DNA of 62,204 nt from an uncultured Lachnospiraceae bacterium (GTDB lineage: Bacteria > Bacillota > Clostridia > Lachnospirales > Lachnospiraceae), in assembly GCA_910577115.1 (NCBI GenBank), contig CAJTMC010000023.1, positions 1 through 62,204 on the forward strand, written 5' to 3'. How positions within the stretch are numbered: the stretch's first letter is position 1; the number at the start of each line of letters is the position of its first letter. Positions 13,802-23,219 of the stretch are shown piece after piece. A program made the translations under genes and the position numbers. The notes under the pieces were generated by a model. That model was given only the letters and a program-made list of their open reading frames with translations. It was not told the origin of the DNA and did not search any database.

Positions 13802-16078
13802 ATGCTGGAACATAAAAAAATTCGAAACCTTGGCGACTATTTTGTTGAGCTAAACAGCAGACAAAATAAAGGCGTATATTTTTATCGTATTAATGGATAT
13901 TCAGAAGAAATCAGGCAATTCATTAAAAAATATTATGATGTCGCAAGAAAGAACGGCGTTGTAATTGAGGGGAGGATTCCTAATCCGGATGAGAAGAATC
14001 TTGCATATTATGGCGAGATTATGGGAATGAATTTTCAAATGGATTTGGGATTTATTACTTCCGATTTAAAAAAATGGCTTCCCAGAATGAATGATTTCCA
14101 AAGGCAGAATGTCGCAGATTCTATATATGGGTCACTGGATTCCATGCAAAAAGCAGGGAAAACGGAGAACATGGTGAAAAATGCATATATAAAATTCATG
14201 TGTTGGCTATATTACAAGTTTGAAAGAATTGTTAACCAGCTGGGTGAGAATAATATCCCTAAAATATTATATGAGGGGGATATTAGTAACTACGAATTGA
14301 TGTTGATTTCCATACTTTCTAACGCCGGATGCGATGTTGTATTGCTACAGTATCATGGAGATCAGGGATATTTGAAAGCGGACCCGATGTCAACACTTTC
14401 TGACAATCTCCAAATAGATGGAATGCAGGCATTTCCGCAGGATTATTCATTAAAAAAGGTACGTGATGAACTTCAGAAGGAGTTGAATAATGAGAGACTT
14501 TATGGAGTCCGTCCCGGCATTAGTAATTGTACGAATGCATGGATAAAGGGCAAAGGATTAGATGACATTCGGGAAAGCGTTACAATTCGCGGAAAGGATC
14601 CAAACTTCTTCTATAACTGTTATTGCAGGATTAATGGTGCGGAAGATAAACTTATTTATACGAACACGCTTTTTCAGTTACAGCAGGAGTTGAGAAATGC
14701 CAAGAGAAAATTGGTCATTGTAAATGAAGAAATTCCAAAACCGACACCTGAAGAAATTGCCGGAATAAAACGTGGCAGTTATACAAAGCAGGAACAAATG
14801 ATTCTTGATCTTGCAAACAATATTAAATATACGGCGAATATTGAATTACAGCGTATTATGAATAAAGCTTTTGTTGACGTTGTATTATCTGAGTCCCGAA
14901 AAGACGGCGGTAATTTAAACAAGCTCACAAACAAAGCTGTGTATTTGATATGCTGGTTGAAGCGTTACATGTCACAGTTGTTTTCAAATTGGAAAATGCC
15001 GGAGATTGGGTGTTTTATATATATGGGCGGATGCAGGAACGATAGTGAAGCAATGTTCATGAGATTTTTGGGAAGATTGCCGATAGATGTGTTGATTCTC
15101 TGCCCGAACTTGAATATCAAGTGCTGCCTGAGTGATAATCTGCTTTATGAGGTAAATTATACGGAGAGTCTGGTATTAAACAGATTTCCGGAAGAACGCT
15201 CTCAGGTGAAAATGGGAACTGTTGCATACCATGCCGAAAGAGAGCTTGATACATTAATGTATCAGGATAGTGGTATATATCGCAATCAGCAGTATGGAAA
15301 AGCGAATATAATCAATCTTCAAACGATGTATGAAGAAATAAAAATACTTTGGAATCAGGAATTAAAGTATCGGCCTGGTTTTAGTACAGTTGACGGAGTC
15401 GCCAATATTCCGGTAATTTTTGCTAAGATTTCCGGAGTAAAGGATGGTGCGATGACTCCTTATTGGGCATCGATAAAGGAACTTATTACCGAGGACGCAA
15501 TCGTAATTAAAAGTGTGCCATATATTCAATCGACGGCGCCTAATCCTATGAAGGCTTTTTCATCTGTTTTTTTTAAAAACGGCAAATTGCAAAAAAGCAA
15601 GATAAAAAATCATCCAAGTTATCCATATGGAATACTTAGAGAAGATATGCAGGATTTTATGTTGGATAAACTTCAAACTTTAATAGACCAAAAGTTGATT
15701 AAAGGAATAGGGGAGAATGGCACAGAGTATGCTGTTATTGCACAGGTGCTTAATATGCCAAAAGAAATTTTAAGACTGGTTCAAAAATTTGATTTTACCA
15801 AAAAGAATCCTAAGCTGATATATATAAATACAACGGAAACGGTTATTTCATTGGAGGATTCTGTATTAATTGCTTTTCTAAATCTAATAGGATTTGACAT
15901 AATATTCTTTGTTCCCACGGGGTATCAAAGTATTGAAAGGCATTTTAACGAAAAAATAATGGAAGAACATCAGATAGGGGAATATAAGTATGATTTGCAA
16001 ATTCCTGATTTGAATGCAGTTCCGTTAAACAGTACACGTCCTACATGGCGTGATAAAATTTTTAAGAGAGGTAATTGA
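13802..16078 (+). CDS. yceG: YceG-like protein of Ter stress operons
   Basis: A 758-residue cytoplasmic protein matching in size, character and position YceG of the Bacillus yceCDEFGH stress operon, where it precedes the TelA homologue YceH as here. Two related halves seem present (about 90-210 and about 340-470), each with a helical segment followed by a Rossmann-like strand pattern (NAGCDVVLLQYHGD; LPIDVLILCPNLN). The C-terminal third (about 600-740) again ends in an LIGFDIIFFVPTG strand. The biochemical role is unknown; comparative genomics places it in a module thought to make or handle a stress metabolite. Its end is separated from the telA start by one base. Confidence 0.8.
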   Translation: MLEHKKIRNLGDYFVELNSRQNKGVYFYRINGYSEEIRQFIKKYYDVARKNGVVIEGRIPNPDEKNLAYYGEIMGMNFQMDLGFITSDLKKWLPRMNDFQRQNVADSIYGSLDSMQKAGKTENMVKNAYIKFMCWLYYKFERIVNQLGENNIPKILYEGDISNYELMLISILSNAGCDVVLLQYHGDQGYLKADPMSTLSDNLQIDGMQAFPQDYSLKKVRDELQKELNNERLYGVRPGISNCTNAWIKGKGLDDIRESVTIRGKDPNFFYNCYCRINGAEDKLIYTNTLFQLQQELRNAKRKLVIVNEEIPKPTPEEIAGIKRGSYTKQEQMILDLANNIKYTANIELQRIMNKAFVDVVLSESRKDGGNLNKLTNKAVYLICWLKRYMSQLFSNWKMPEIGCFIYMGGCRNDSEAMFMRFLGRLPIDVLILCPNLNIKCCLSDNLLYEVNYTESLVLNRFPEERSQVKMGTVAYHAERELDTLMYQDSGIYRNQQYGKANIINLQTMYEEIKILWNQELKYRPGFSTVDGVANIPVIFAKISGVKDGAMTPYWASIKELITEDAIVIKSVPYIQSTAPNPMKAFSSVFFKNGKLQKSKIKNHPSYPYGILREDMQDFMLDKLQTLIDQKLIKGIGENGTEYAVIAQVLNMPKEILRLVQKFDFTKKNPKLIYINTTETVISLEDSVLIAFLNLIGFDIIFFVPTGYQSIERHFNEKIMEEHQIGEYKYDLQIPDLNAVPLNSTRPTWRDKIFKRGN

Positions 16079-16079
16079 T

Positions 16080-17234
16080 ATGGGACTTGACTTTAGTAAG
16101 TCAGCAACTACAGCGATGCCAGCGACTGCCGATTTGCCTGGTACAAAAGAAGAAATTGTCGTGGTAGAGCAGTATGATATCGTTGCAGACAGACAGCAGA
16201 TGAATTCTGAGCTTGTGAATTCGGAAGAGGTTGATCGGATTGTTAGTACAATTGAGATTAATAATCTTGATACGATTGTATCGTTCGGAGCAGAGGTGGC
16301 AGAAGAGATTTCGAAAGCCTCAGATGTTGTTCTGAACAGTATGAATATGTCACAGCTGGATGATACCAGTGAAATGCTGAAAACACTGGCAAAAATCATG
16401 GATCAGTTTGATATTGAAGAAATCAAAGATAATCCGGGATTGTTTGAAAAACTATTCGGCAACTTAAAGAAACAGTTGGATAAGATTCTTGCAAAATACC
16501 ACACTATGGGTGAGGAAGTGGACAAGATTTATGTTCAGCTCAAGGGGTATGAATCGGAAATCAAACAGTCTAACAGAAAGTTAGCTACTATGTTTGATGC
16601 AAATGTTAATTTTTATCATGAGCTTGTCAAGTATATTTTAGCAGGAGAGCAGGCCTGTAAAGAAATAGAAGCTTATATTGCGCAGAGACAGGAAGATATG
16701 GAAAAAACCGGTGACCAGTCGATTCAATTTGAACTTACAAGTCTCAATCAGGCTCTGATGATGATGGAGCAGAGAACACAGGATCTTAGAACTGCTGAGA
16801 ATGTTGCAATGCAGTCAATTCCGATGATTAAGACAATGGAGTTTTCAAATTACAATCTTGTCAGAAAAATTAATTCTGCATTTATTGTAACACTTCCGGT
16901 ATTCAAACAAGCTCTTGCTCAGGCAATTTTGCTTAAAAGACAGAGAATTCAGGCGGAATCAATGGCTGCGCTTGATAAGAAAACAAATGAAATGCTTATT
17001 AAAAATGCGCAGAATACGGTTAAGGTATCAAATACAACTGCAAAACTTGCGTCTGGGAGCTCTATCCAGATTGAAACGCTTGAGAAAACATGGAGAACGA
17101 TCACAAGCGGCATTGAAGAAACAAAGAGAATTCAAGAGGATGCAAGAAAGAAACGTGTTGAAGACCAGGCAAGACTTGAAGCAATTAAGATGGAGTTCAA
17201 CAAACAGTATCATATGCCGCCCGCAAAAAAGTGA
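16080..17234 (+). CDS. telA: Toxic anion resistance protein TelA/KlaA family
   Basis: The start ATG 16080 follows AGAGAGG and begins MGLDFSKSATT. The 384-residue protein is mostly alpha-helical with long coiled segments (about 100-200 and 330-375), typical of TelA, which is linked to resistance to tellurite and other envelope stresses but has no proven enzymatic activity. The conserved core includes VSFGAEVAEEISKASDVVL and the late TTAKLASGSSIQIETLEKTWRTI. It has no membrane helix. It lies between yceG (1-base gap) and the terD array (45 bp, strong AGGAGGG site), as in the Bacillus yce operon. Confidence 0.9.
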   Translation: MGLDFSKSATTAMPATADLPGTKEEIVVVEQYDIVADRQQMNSELVNSEEVDRIVSTIEINNLDTIVSFGAEVAEEISKASDVVLNSMNMSQLDDTSEMLKTLAKIMDQFDIEEIKDNPGLFEKLFGNLKKQLDKILAKYHTMGEEVDKIYVQLKGYESEIKQSNRKLATMFDANVNFYHELVKYILAGEQACKEIEAYIAQRQEDMEKTGDQSIQFELTSLNQALMMMEQRTQDLRTAENVAMQSIPMIKTMEFSNYNLVRKINSAFIVTLPVFKQALAQAILLKRQRIQAESMAALDKKTNEMLIKNAQNTVKVSNTTAKLASGSSIQIETLEKTWRTITSGIEETKRIQEDARKKRVEDQARLEAIKMEFNKQYHMPPAKK

Positions 17235-17279
17235 GTTATTGGTAACAACAATATAAATTTTAATTTAGGAGGGAAAAAA

Positions 17280-17861
17280 ATGCCAATTAATTTAGCAAAA
17301 GGACAGAAAGTAGATTTAACAAAGGGAAATCCGGGACTGAAGAACATTATGGTAGGACTTGGATGGGACGTAAATGCATTTGATTCAGGCGATAGTTTCG
17401 ACCTTGATGCAGCTGCGTTTTTGATTGATGCAGCTGGAAAGTGTCCAACTGATAAGGAATTTGTATTCTATGGAAACCTGACACATTCCAGTGGTGCTGT
17501 AAATCATATGGGAGATAATCTTACGGGTGATGGCGAGGGAGATGATGAACAGATTCAGATTGATCTTTCAAAGGTTCCTGCCAATATTGAAAAAATTGCG
17601 TTTACAGTAACAATTTATGAAGCGGAAGCAAGGCATCAGAACTTTGGTCAGGTTTCCAATGCGTTCATCAGGCTTGTTGACGAGTCTAATGGAACAGAAC
17701 TGATTCGATATGATCTTGGGGAAGATTTTTCTATTGAAACTGCCGTTGTTGTTGGCGAGTTATATAGAAATAATGGAGAATGGAAGTTCAATGCAATTGG
17801 AAGCGGATTCCAGGGCGGTCTTGCTGCTCTTTGTGGCCATTATGGAATTCAGGTAGCATAG
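17280..17861 (+). CDS. terD: TerD family protein (copy 1)
   Basis: A 193-residue TerD-domain protein. It begins with the family signature AKGQKVDLTKGNPGL, then VGLGWDVNAFDSGDSFDLDAAAFLID and GDGEGDDEQIQIDL, whose clustered Asp/Glu side chains form the two Ca2+ sites known from TerD-fold structures. NFGQVSNAFIRLVD and EWKFNAIGSGFQGGL complete the fold. It is cytoplasmic, and function is assigned by family: calcium-responsive stress proteins that may scaffold membrane-linked complexes. It is the first of a four-gene tandem set, probably produced by duplication, with a strong AGGAGGG ribosome binding site. Confidence 0.93.
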   Translation: MPINLAKGQKVDLTKGNPGLKNIMVGLGWDVNAFDSGDSFDLDAAAFLIDAAGKCPTDKEFVFYGNLTHSSGAVNHMGDNLTGDGEGDDEQIQIDLSKVPANIEKIAFTVTIYEAEARHQNFGQVSNAFIRLVDESNGTELIRYDLGEDFSIETAVVVGELYRNNGEWKFNAIGSGFQGGLAALCGHYGIQVA

Positions 17862-17871
17862 GAGGTATCAT

Positions 17872-18453
17872 ATGTCAGTAAGTTTACAGAAGGGCCAAAA
17901 AGTTAGTCTGACAAAAGGGAATCCCGGTCTTACTAAAGTTGTTGTAGGACTTGGATGGGATGTAAATGGTTTTGATACTGGCGGCAAATTTGACTTAGAT
18001 GCAGCGGCGTTTCTTTTAACTGATGCAGGCAAGGTATCAGATCAAAATGATTTTATTTATTATGGAAACCTTATGCATTCTTCAGGATCAGTACAGCATT
18101 TGGGAGATAATTTGACAGGAGTTGGTGATGGAGACGATGAGCAAATCAAAATTGATTTATCCAAGATTCCTGCAAATATTACAAAGATTGCATTTACTGT
18201 TACGATTTATGATGCTGAAACAAGACATCAGAATTTTGGACAAGTTAACAATGCGTTTGTAAGAATTTATAATGAGGATACTAGCGAGGAGATGCTTAGA
18301 TATGATCTGGGTGAGGATTTTTCTATAGAAACAGCGGCTGTTTTTGGAGAACTATACAAGAATGGCGATGAATGGAAGTTCAATGCAATTGGAAGCGGTT
18401 ATCAGGGAGGGCTGGCTGCTTTATGTAATAATTATGGTGTAGATGTAGAATAA
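17872..18453 (+). CDS. terD: TerD family protein (copy 2)
   Basis: 193 residues, the same length as copy 1 and strikingly similar along the whole chain (QKGQKVSLTKGNPGL, FDLDAAAFLLTDAGK, GVGDGDDEQIKIDL, RHQNFGQVNNAFVRIYN, EWKFNAIGSGYQGGLAALC). All acidic Ca2+-site residues are kept. It follows copy 1 after 10 bases with its own GGAGG. The near-identity of length and motifs indicates a recent tandem duplication. The two may form mixed assemblies (inference). Confidence 0.93.
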   Translation: MSVSLQKGQKVSLTKGNPGLTKVVVGLGWDVNGFDTGGKFDLDAAAFLLTDAGKVSDQNDFIYYGNLMHSSGSVQHLGDNLTGVGDGDDEQIKIDLSKIPANITKIAFTVTIYDAETRHQNFGQVNNAFVRIYNEDTSEEMLRYDLGEDFSIETAAVFGELYKNGDEWKFNAIGSGYQGGLAALCNNYGVDVE

Positions 18454-18466
18454 TAGGAGGAGAATA

Positions 18467-19075
18467 ATGGCTATTAATTTACAAAAAGGTCAAAAAGTAA
18501 GCCTTGAAAAGAAATCTTCAGAAGGACTTGGTGAGATTCTTATTAATCTTAATTGGAACGCAACACCTGTTAAACAAGGCTTTTTATCCGGGTTGCTTGG
18601 CAGTAGTAGTCAGGGGATTGATTTGGATTTAGGATGTCTTTATGAATTAAAAGATGGGCGTAAGGGTGCTGTTCAGGCACTGGGAAATGCGTTTGGATCC
18701 CTGAATCAGGCGCCATTTGTAGCCTTAGACGGAGATGACAGAACTGGTGCAGCAGCGGCAGGAGAAAACCTTCGAATCAATGGGAATAAGATTTCCGAGA
18801 TCAGGAGAATCTTAGTATATACGTTTATTTATGATGGTGTTGCAAATTGGCAGCAGGCTGATGCCACGGTAACAATAAAGTATCCCGGCGCAGAAGATCT
18901 TATTGTAAAAATGGATACGTATAATTCTGCCAACAGAATGTGTGGATTAGCATTGTTTGAAAATCAAAATGATCAGACATTTAGTGTTGAAAAAATTGTG
19001 CAGTTTTACGCAGGACATCAATATATGGATCAGGCTTTTCATTGGGGACTAAATTGGATGGCTGGAAGAAAATAG
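18467..19075 (+). CDS. terA: TerA-type tellurium resistance protein
   Basis: A 202-residue TerD-superfamily protein of the TerA branch. It keeps QKGQKVSLEK at the N-terminus, has GIDLDLGCLYELKDGRKGAVQALG instead of the FDLDAAAFLL segment, and carries the TerA-typical ALDGDDRTGAAAAGENL and HQYMDQAFHWGLNWMAGRK end. The acidic ligands differ from TerD but Asp-rich loops remain. TerA proteins accompany TerD in most Ter operons and their biochemical role is not settled. It lies 13 bases after copy 2 of terD with an AGGAGGAG site. Confidence 0.9.
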   Translation: MAINLQKGQKVSLEKKSSEGLGEILINLNWNATPVKQGFLSGLLGSSSQGIDLDLGCLYELKDGRKGAVQALGNAFGSLNQAPFVALDGDDRTGAAAAGENLRINGNKISEIRRILVYTFIYDGVANWQQADATVTIKYPGAEDLIVKMDTYNSANRMCGLALFENQNDQTFSVEKIVQFYAGHQYMDQAFHWGLNWMAGRK

Positions 19076-19086
19076 GAGAGTAGAAT

Positions 19087-19665
19087 ATGTCAATCAGTTT
19101 ACAAAAGGGACAAAAAGTCAGTTTGTCAAAAGATAATGCCGGTTTAGCAAAGATTGTTGTGGGACTTGGTTGGGATGAAGTTCAGCAGTCGTTTGGCGGT
19201 GGTTCCGGTACAATTGATTGTGATGCATCTGCAATTTTATTAAAGAACGGTAAATTTGTTGACAAAGCAGACTTAGTATATTTTGGCAATCTCCGGCATA
19301 AATCCGGCTCAATACAACATATGGGTGATAATCTCACTGGGGCTGGCGAGGGGGATGATGAACAGATTGCAATTGATCTTTCATCCGTTCCGGCAGACTA
19401 TGATAAAATAGTTATTGTTGTTAATATTTATCAGGCTGTTAAGAGAAAGCAGCATTTTGGGCTTATTCAGAATGCATTTATTCGTTTAGTAGATGCGAGA
19501 AATAATAATGAGATGTGCCGATATAATTTGACAGAAAATTATTCTGATATGACAGCAATGATTTTTGGTGAGGTATATAGATATAATGGTGAATGGAAGT
19601 TCAGTGCCGTTGGACAAGGAACAAATGATCCAGGACTTGAACAGCTCAGCAGAAGATATACCTGA
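19087..19665 (+). CDS. terD: TerD family protein (copy 3)
   Basis: A 192-residue TerD domain, more divergent than copies 1 and 2. Its first acidic loop is SGTIDCDASAILLKNGK, with Cys between the Asp residues, while GAGEGDDEQIAIDL is intact. The mid segment RKQHFGLIQNAFIRLVD and ending EWKFSAVGQGTNDPG are standard. It begins 11 bases after terA with AGGAGAG. It ends the forward TerD array; a hairpin at 19687-19716 separates it from the ATPase. Confidence 0.92.
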   Translation: MSISLQKGQKVSLSKDNAGLAKIVVGLGWDEVQQSFGGGSGTIDCDASAILLKNGKFVDKADLVYFGNLRHKSGSIQHMGDNLTGAGEGDDEQIAIDLSSVPADYDKIVIVVNIYQAVKRKQHFGLIQNAFIRLVDARNNNEMCRYNLTENYSDMTAMIFGEVYRYNGEWKFSAVGQGTNDPGLEQLSRRYT

Positions 19666-19686
19666 TTTATTATATTTCTAAAAGAG

Positions 19687-19716
19687 AAGAGGAGCTACCA
19701 GACTGTGGTTCCTCTT
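19687..19716 (+). terminator. Hairpin between the terD array and the ATPase gene
   Basis: AAGAGG (19687-19692) pairs with CCTCTT (19711-19716) and ACCA (19697-19700) with TGGT (19706-19709), followed by only TT. A partial terminator or transcript-stabilising element that would lower expression of the ATPase relative to terD. Confidence 0.5.
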
Positions 19717-19754
19717 TTACGGTTAAACATTAAAAAGGAGGTTATAATTTCTGT

Positions 19755-22388
19755 ATGAGCAGCATAAATAGAGAAGAACGGATGAGAGGGTTATCAGAGT
19801 CACAGGTCAATGAGAGTAAGTCAAAGTATGGAACAAATGAGTTGGCTAAAAAAGAATCTGAGTCCTTATGGTCAATGTTTATTGGTGCATTTAATGACAT
19901 TTGGATTAAAGTACTTTGTGCAGCATTGGTAATGAAAATTGCCATTGCTGTTTTAGGTGCTTTTGTGCCGGCACTTGCGGGTGAAAATGATATTGTAGAA
20001 ATAATCAGCATTATTCTGGCTATTGCACTTGCAACTGGCTTTAGTACTCTTTCTGAATACAGAAACACATCAAGAAGTGAAGCTTTGCAGGAGGAGTATA
20101 ACAAGACTTTTGCAAAAGTGATGCGAAATGGGAAGCTTTTGAACATTCTGACAAGTGAAATTGTTAAGGGAGATACCGTTCTCATTCAGGCAGGGGATAA
20201 AGTTCCTGTAGATGGTGTTCTTTTCGAGGGAAATATTAAGGTTTCGCAAGCAGCATTAAATGGTGAGTCAAGAGATGAAAATAAAACAGCTGCATTTAAT
20301 ATGGATGAAGCGGAATCGACAGACTATTCTTCGCCGTGTAAAGTATTTATGGGATCTGTTGTTACCTCCGGTGAAGGGTATATGATTGCAACAGTAATCG
20401 GCGATGAATCAGAACTTGGAAAGATTAATAAAGCTTTAACGGATGATGACGAGGAGGAAGAAAGAAAAGATACCTCAAGCTTGAAATTAGAGGTTGTAGC
20501 GGCTGGTATAGGAAAGCTTGGAGTTTCCGCAGCGGCTATCGCCGGAATTTTGCATGTTGTTTTAACACTGGTAAGAAATAATGAAATGATTACGGTTGTT
20601 TCCGTGCTTTTATTGATTGCTGAAGCAGTGATGCTTATGGCATCTATTGTTATTATGGCAGTTCCGGAAGGTTTGCCAATGATGAACAGCCTGGTTCAGT
20701 CAATGAATACGGAATCAATGTATAAGAAGAATATTCTTGTAAGTCATAAGGCGGCCTTTTCTGATTCGGCATATATGAATGTGCTGTTTAGTGATAAGAC
20801 AGGAACCATTACACAAGGAAATCTTTCTTTGGTGGAATTTATTACCGGAGATGGAAAGATTGTCGATTCTATACAAAGTACGGAATTTATTGAAGCAATT
20901 ACGCTTAATAATCTGGCGAAGATTTCTGAAGGGAAGCCTATTGGCAGTAACAACATGGACAGAGCGCTTTTGGCCTATGCCCTTGAGAATGGGTACAATG
21001 ATTCTAAAAATGCTTTGGACAAGGTGAAAGAGATTAGCGGATTTGATTCAGAGAAAAAATGTGCAACAGTAGAATTAAATTCAGGGGTTGTATATTGGAA
21101 AGGTGCTACTGAGAATATTATTGATGAAGTTACGCATTATTCTTTTTCTGAAAGCGAAGAAAGAGAGTTTACTGCCGCTGACAAGAAAAACCTACAAGAA
21201 CAGATGGCAGCACAGGCGAAGAGAACGATGAAGCTTTTGACTGTGGCGAAGATTGAGGGGACAAAAACAGTCTTAATGGCAGTTTTGTGCTTAAGAGATA
21301 ATGTTAGAACGGATGCAATTGAAACAGTGGAAATACTGAATCACGCCGGAATACAGGTTGTAATGGTTACAGGTGATGCAGAAGAAACTGCAATGGCGAT
21401 TGCAAAAGAAGCGGGAATTCTGAAAGATGAGGAAAAAGACGTAGTACTGACGCATGAACAGCTTGAGAAAATGTCTGATGATGAACTTAAGAAGATTCTC
21501 CCTAGTTTGCGGGTAGTGAGCAGGGCAAAACCACTTGATAAGAAGAGATTAGTTTCTATTTCACAGCAGCTTGATAACGTGTGTGGTATGACTGGGGATG
21601 GTGTGAATGATGCACCCGCCCTGAAACAGGCGGATATAGGATTTGCAATGGGTGATGGCACTGCTGTAGCGCAGGAGGCGGGAGATGTTGTTATTCTAAA
21701 CAATAGTTTAACATCTATCAAAGACTGTGTATTGAACAGCAGAACAATGGCGAAATCTGTTGGAAAATTTCTGATTTTCCAGTTGACGGTTAATATAAGT
21801 ACATTGTTAATGAATATTATTGCGCCCATTCTTGGCTGGACTGAGCCGTTTTCTATTGTTCAGATTTTATGGATAAATCTTATTATGGATACGCTTGCAG
21901 CAATGGCATTTGGCGGGGAGCCAATTCTTGACAGATATATGAAAGACCAGCCTTCTAAGAGAACGGATAATATTTTGACTGCGTATATAAAATCTGCGAT
22001 TGGTACAAGCTCGGTTTTCATTACTTTAGGATCTATTCTGATACTTGAAAATATAGCAGGAATTACAAGCTTTGTAACGCCTGACGGTTGTGCTGATCCG
22101 GAACTGTATAAAAAAACATTCATGTTTGCTTTCTTCATTTATTCAATTATATTAAACAGCTTAAACACGAGATCGGAACGATATAATTTGTTTGAGCATA
22201 TTGGAGAAAACAAGAACTTTATCTTTGTTATGGGGGCAATTTTTGTTCTTCAGACAATTATTATTGAGGTTGGCGGCAGTGTATTTGGCACTATGATGCT
22301 TGATGTTAGGGCATTGTTGGTTTCTATGGCGTTGGCACTTCTGATTATTCCGGTGGATCTTGTTAGAAAAGCCATTGTAAGCAGATAG
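19755..22388 (+). CDS. Calcium-translocating P-type ATPase, PMCA-like (P2B)
   Basis: An 877-residue P2-type ATPase. The N-terminal LSESQVNESKSKYGTNEL is the cation-ATPase start domain; helices M1-M2 lie at about 50-100; the actuator domain carries LNGESR (TGES equivalent); M4 has VPEGLPM, the Ca2+-binding motif; Asp347 in SDKTGTI is phosphorylated; KGATENI is in the nucleotide domain; GDGVNDAPALKQADIGFAMG is the hinge; and M5-M10 follow (about 675-870). It should export Ca2+ from the cytosol with ATP. Within a Ter island this fits the calcium dependence of TerD proteins: the pump would shape the signal they read (inference). GGAGG at 19737-19741 is 13 bases before the ATG, unusually far. Confidence 0.9.
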   Translation: MSSINREERMRGLSESQVNESKSKYGTNELAKKESESLWSMFIGAFNDIWIKVLCAALVMKIAIAVLGAFVPALAGENDIVEIISIILAIALATGFSTLSEYRNTSRSEALQEEYNKTFAKVMRNGKLLNILTSEIVKGDTVLIQAGDKVPVDGVLFEGNIKVSQAALNGESRDENKTAAFNMDEAESTDYSSPCKVFMGSVVTSGEGYMIATVIGDESELGKINKALTDDDEEEERKDTSSLKLEVVAAGIGKLGVSAAAIAGILHVVLTLVRNNEMITVVSVLLLIAEAVMLMASIVIMAVPEGLPMMNSLVQSMNTESMYKKNILVSHKAAFSDSAYMNVLFSDKTGTITQGNLSLVEFITGDGKIVDSIQSTEFIEAITLNNLAKISEGKPIGSNNMDRALLAYALENGYNDSKNALDKVKEISGFDSEKKCATVELNSGVVYWKGATENIIDEVTHYSFSESEEREFTAADKKNLQEQMAAQAKRTMKLLTVAKIEGTKTVLMAVLCLRDNVRTDAIETVEILNHAGIQVVMVTGDAEETAMAIAKEAGILKDEEKDVVLTHEQLEKMSDDELKKILPSLRVVSRAKPLDKKRLVSISQQLDNVCGMTGDGVNDAPALKQADIGFAMGDGTAVAQEAGDVVILNNSLTSIKDCVLNSRTMAKSVGKFLIFQLTVNISTLLMNIIAPILGWTEPFSIVQILWINLIMDTLAAMAFGGEPILDRYMKDQPSKRTDNILTAYIKSAIGTSSVFITLGSILILENIAGITSFVTPDGCADPELYKKTFMFAFFIYSIILNSLNTRSERYNLFEHIGENKNFIFVMGAIFVLQTIIIEVGGSVFGTMMLDVRALLVSMALALLIIPVDLVRKAIVSR

Positions 22389-22411
22389 AAATTGAACAAA
22401 AATACTTGAAT

Positions 22412-22450
22412 GTGGTACAGTGTAATGTAAGTGCTGTACCACGATTTTTT
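22412..22450 (+). terminator. Terminator or attenuator directly before the HAD gene
   Basis: GTGGTACAG (22412-22420) pairs with CTGTACCAC (22434-22442), followed by GA and six T ending at 22450. The ribosome binding site GGAG of the next gene begins at the very next base, so read-through transcripts start translation immediately after the T-run. Confidence 0.85.
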
Positions 22451-22460
22451 GGAGTTGAAT

Positions 22461-23219
22461 ATGATTACATTGTTTTCGGACTTAGATAATACAATCATAT
22501 ATTCATATAAACATGATATTGGAGCAATGAAAAGAAGTGTTGAAGTATATCATGGGCGTGAAATATCCTTTATAACAGAGAACACATATAGATTATTAAA
22601 AGATATTAAGGATAAAATGCTCATCATTCCGACATCGACAAGAACAATAGAACAGTATAACCGCATTCAGTTGGGAGTAGGTGATTTTAAATATGCCCTT
22701 GTTTGTAATGGAGGGGTTCTCCTTGTAGATGGTGTAAGAGATGAAAACTGGTATTCGGACTCATTGCGTTCTGTTTCCGAAAGCAAAGATGAATTGGAAT
22801 TTGCTATGAGCTTACTTTATAGAGATAAGAGACGTACATTTGATCTCCGGTTTATCGAAAATCTTTTTCTTTTTACGAAATGTGATAATCCTGAAAAAGT
22901 GGTAGAGGACTTGAAACGTAAACTTGACATTAAAAAAGTAGAAGTTTTTCATAATGGAACGAAAGTTTATGTTGTTCCTGTAAACCTTAGTAAAGGAAAT
23001 GCAATAAAGCGTTTTGGCAATTATATGAAATCTGATCGTTCCATTGCCGCAGGAGATAGTGCGTTTGATATTTCGATGTTGAAAGCTGCAGATATAGGTA
23101 TGGCTCCTTACGGATTTAAAGATAGCTTTCTTGTTGACTTTGATGTAATGGAACCAAAAGAAGAATGCATTTTTTCAGACTTTTTCTTAGGAGAATGCAA
23201 AAAACTCTCGGAAGCATAA
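22461..23219 (+). CDS. HAD superfamily hydrolase (class IIB) of the Ter island
   Basis: Start ATG 22461, six bases after GGAG. The 252-residue protein has motif I FSDLDNTIIYS (nucleophile Asp and acid Asp), motif II PTSTRT, a C2-type cap (about 80-170) and motif IV AAGDSAFDISMLKAADIGMAP. It resembles Cof/sucrose-phosphate-phosphatase-like HADs. HAD phosphatases recur in the biosynthetic module of Ter systems; the substrate is unknown. No gene follows on this strand: its end overlaps by 33 bases the 3' end of the convergent truncated TerD gene. Confidence 0.85.
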   Translation: MITLFSDLDNTIIYSYKHDIGAMKRSVEVYHGREISFITENTYRLLKDIKDKMLIIPTSTRTIEQYNRIQLGVGDFKYALVCNGGVLLVDGVRDENWYSDSLRSVSESKDELEFAMSLLYRDKRRTFDLRFIENLFLFTKCDNPEKVVEDLKRKLDIKKVEVFHNGTKVYVVPVNLSKGNAIKRFGNYMKSDRSIAAGDSAFDISMLKAADIGMAPYGFKDSFLVDFDVMEPKEECIFSDFFLGECKKLSEA

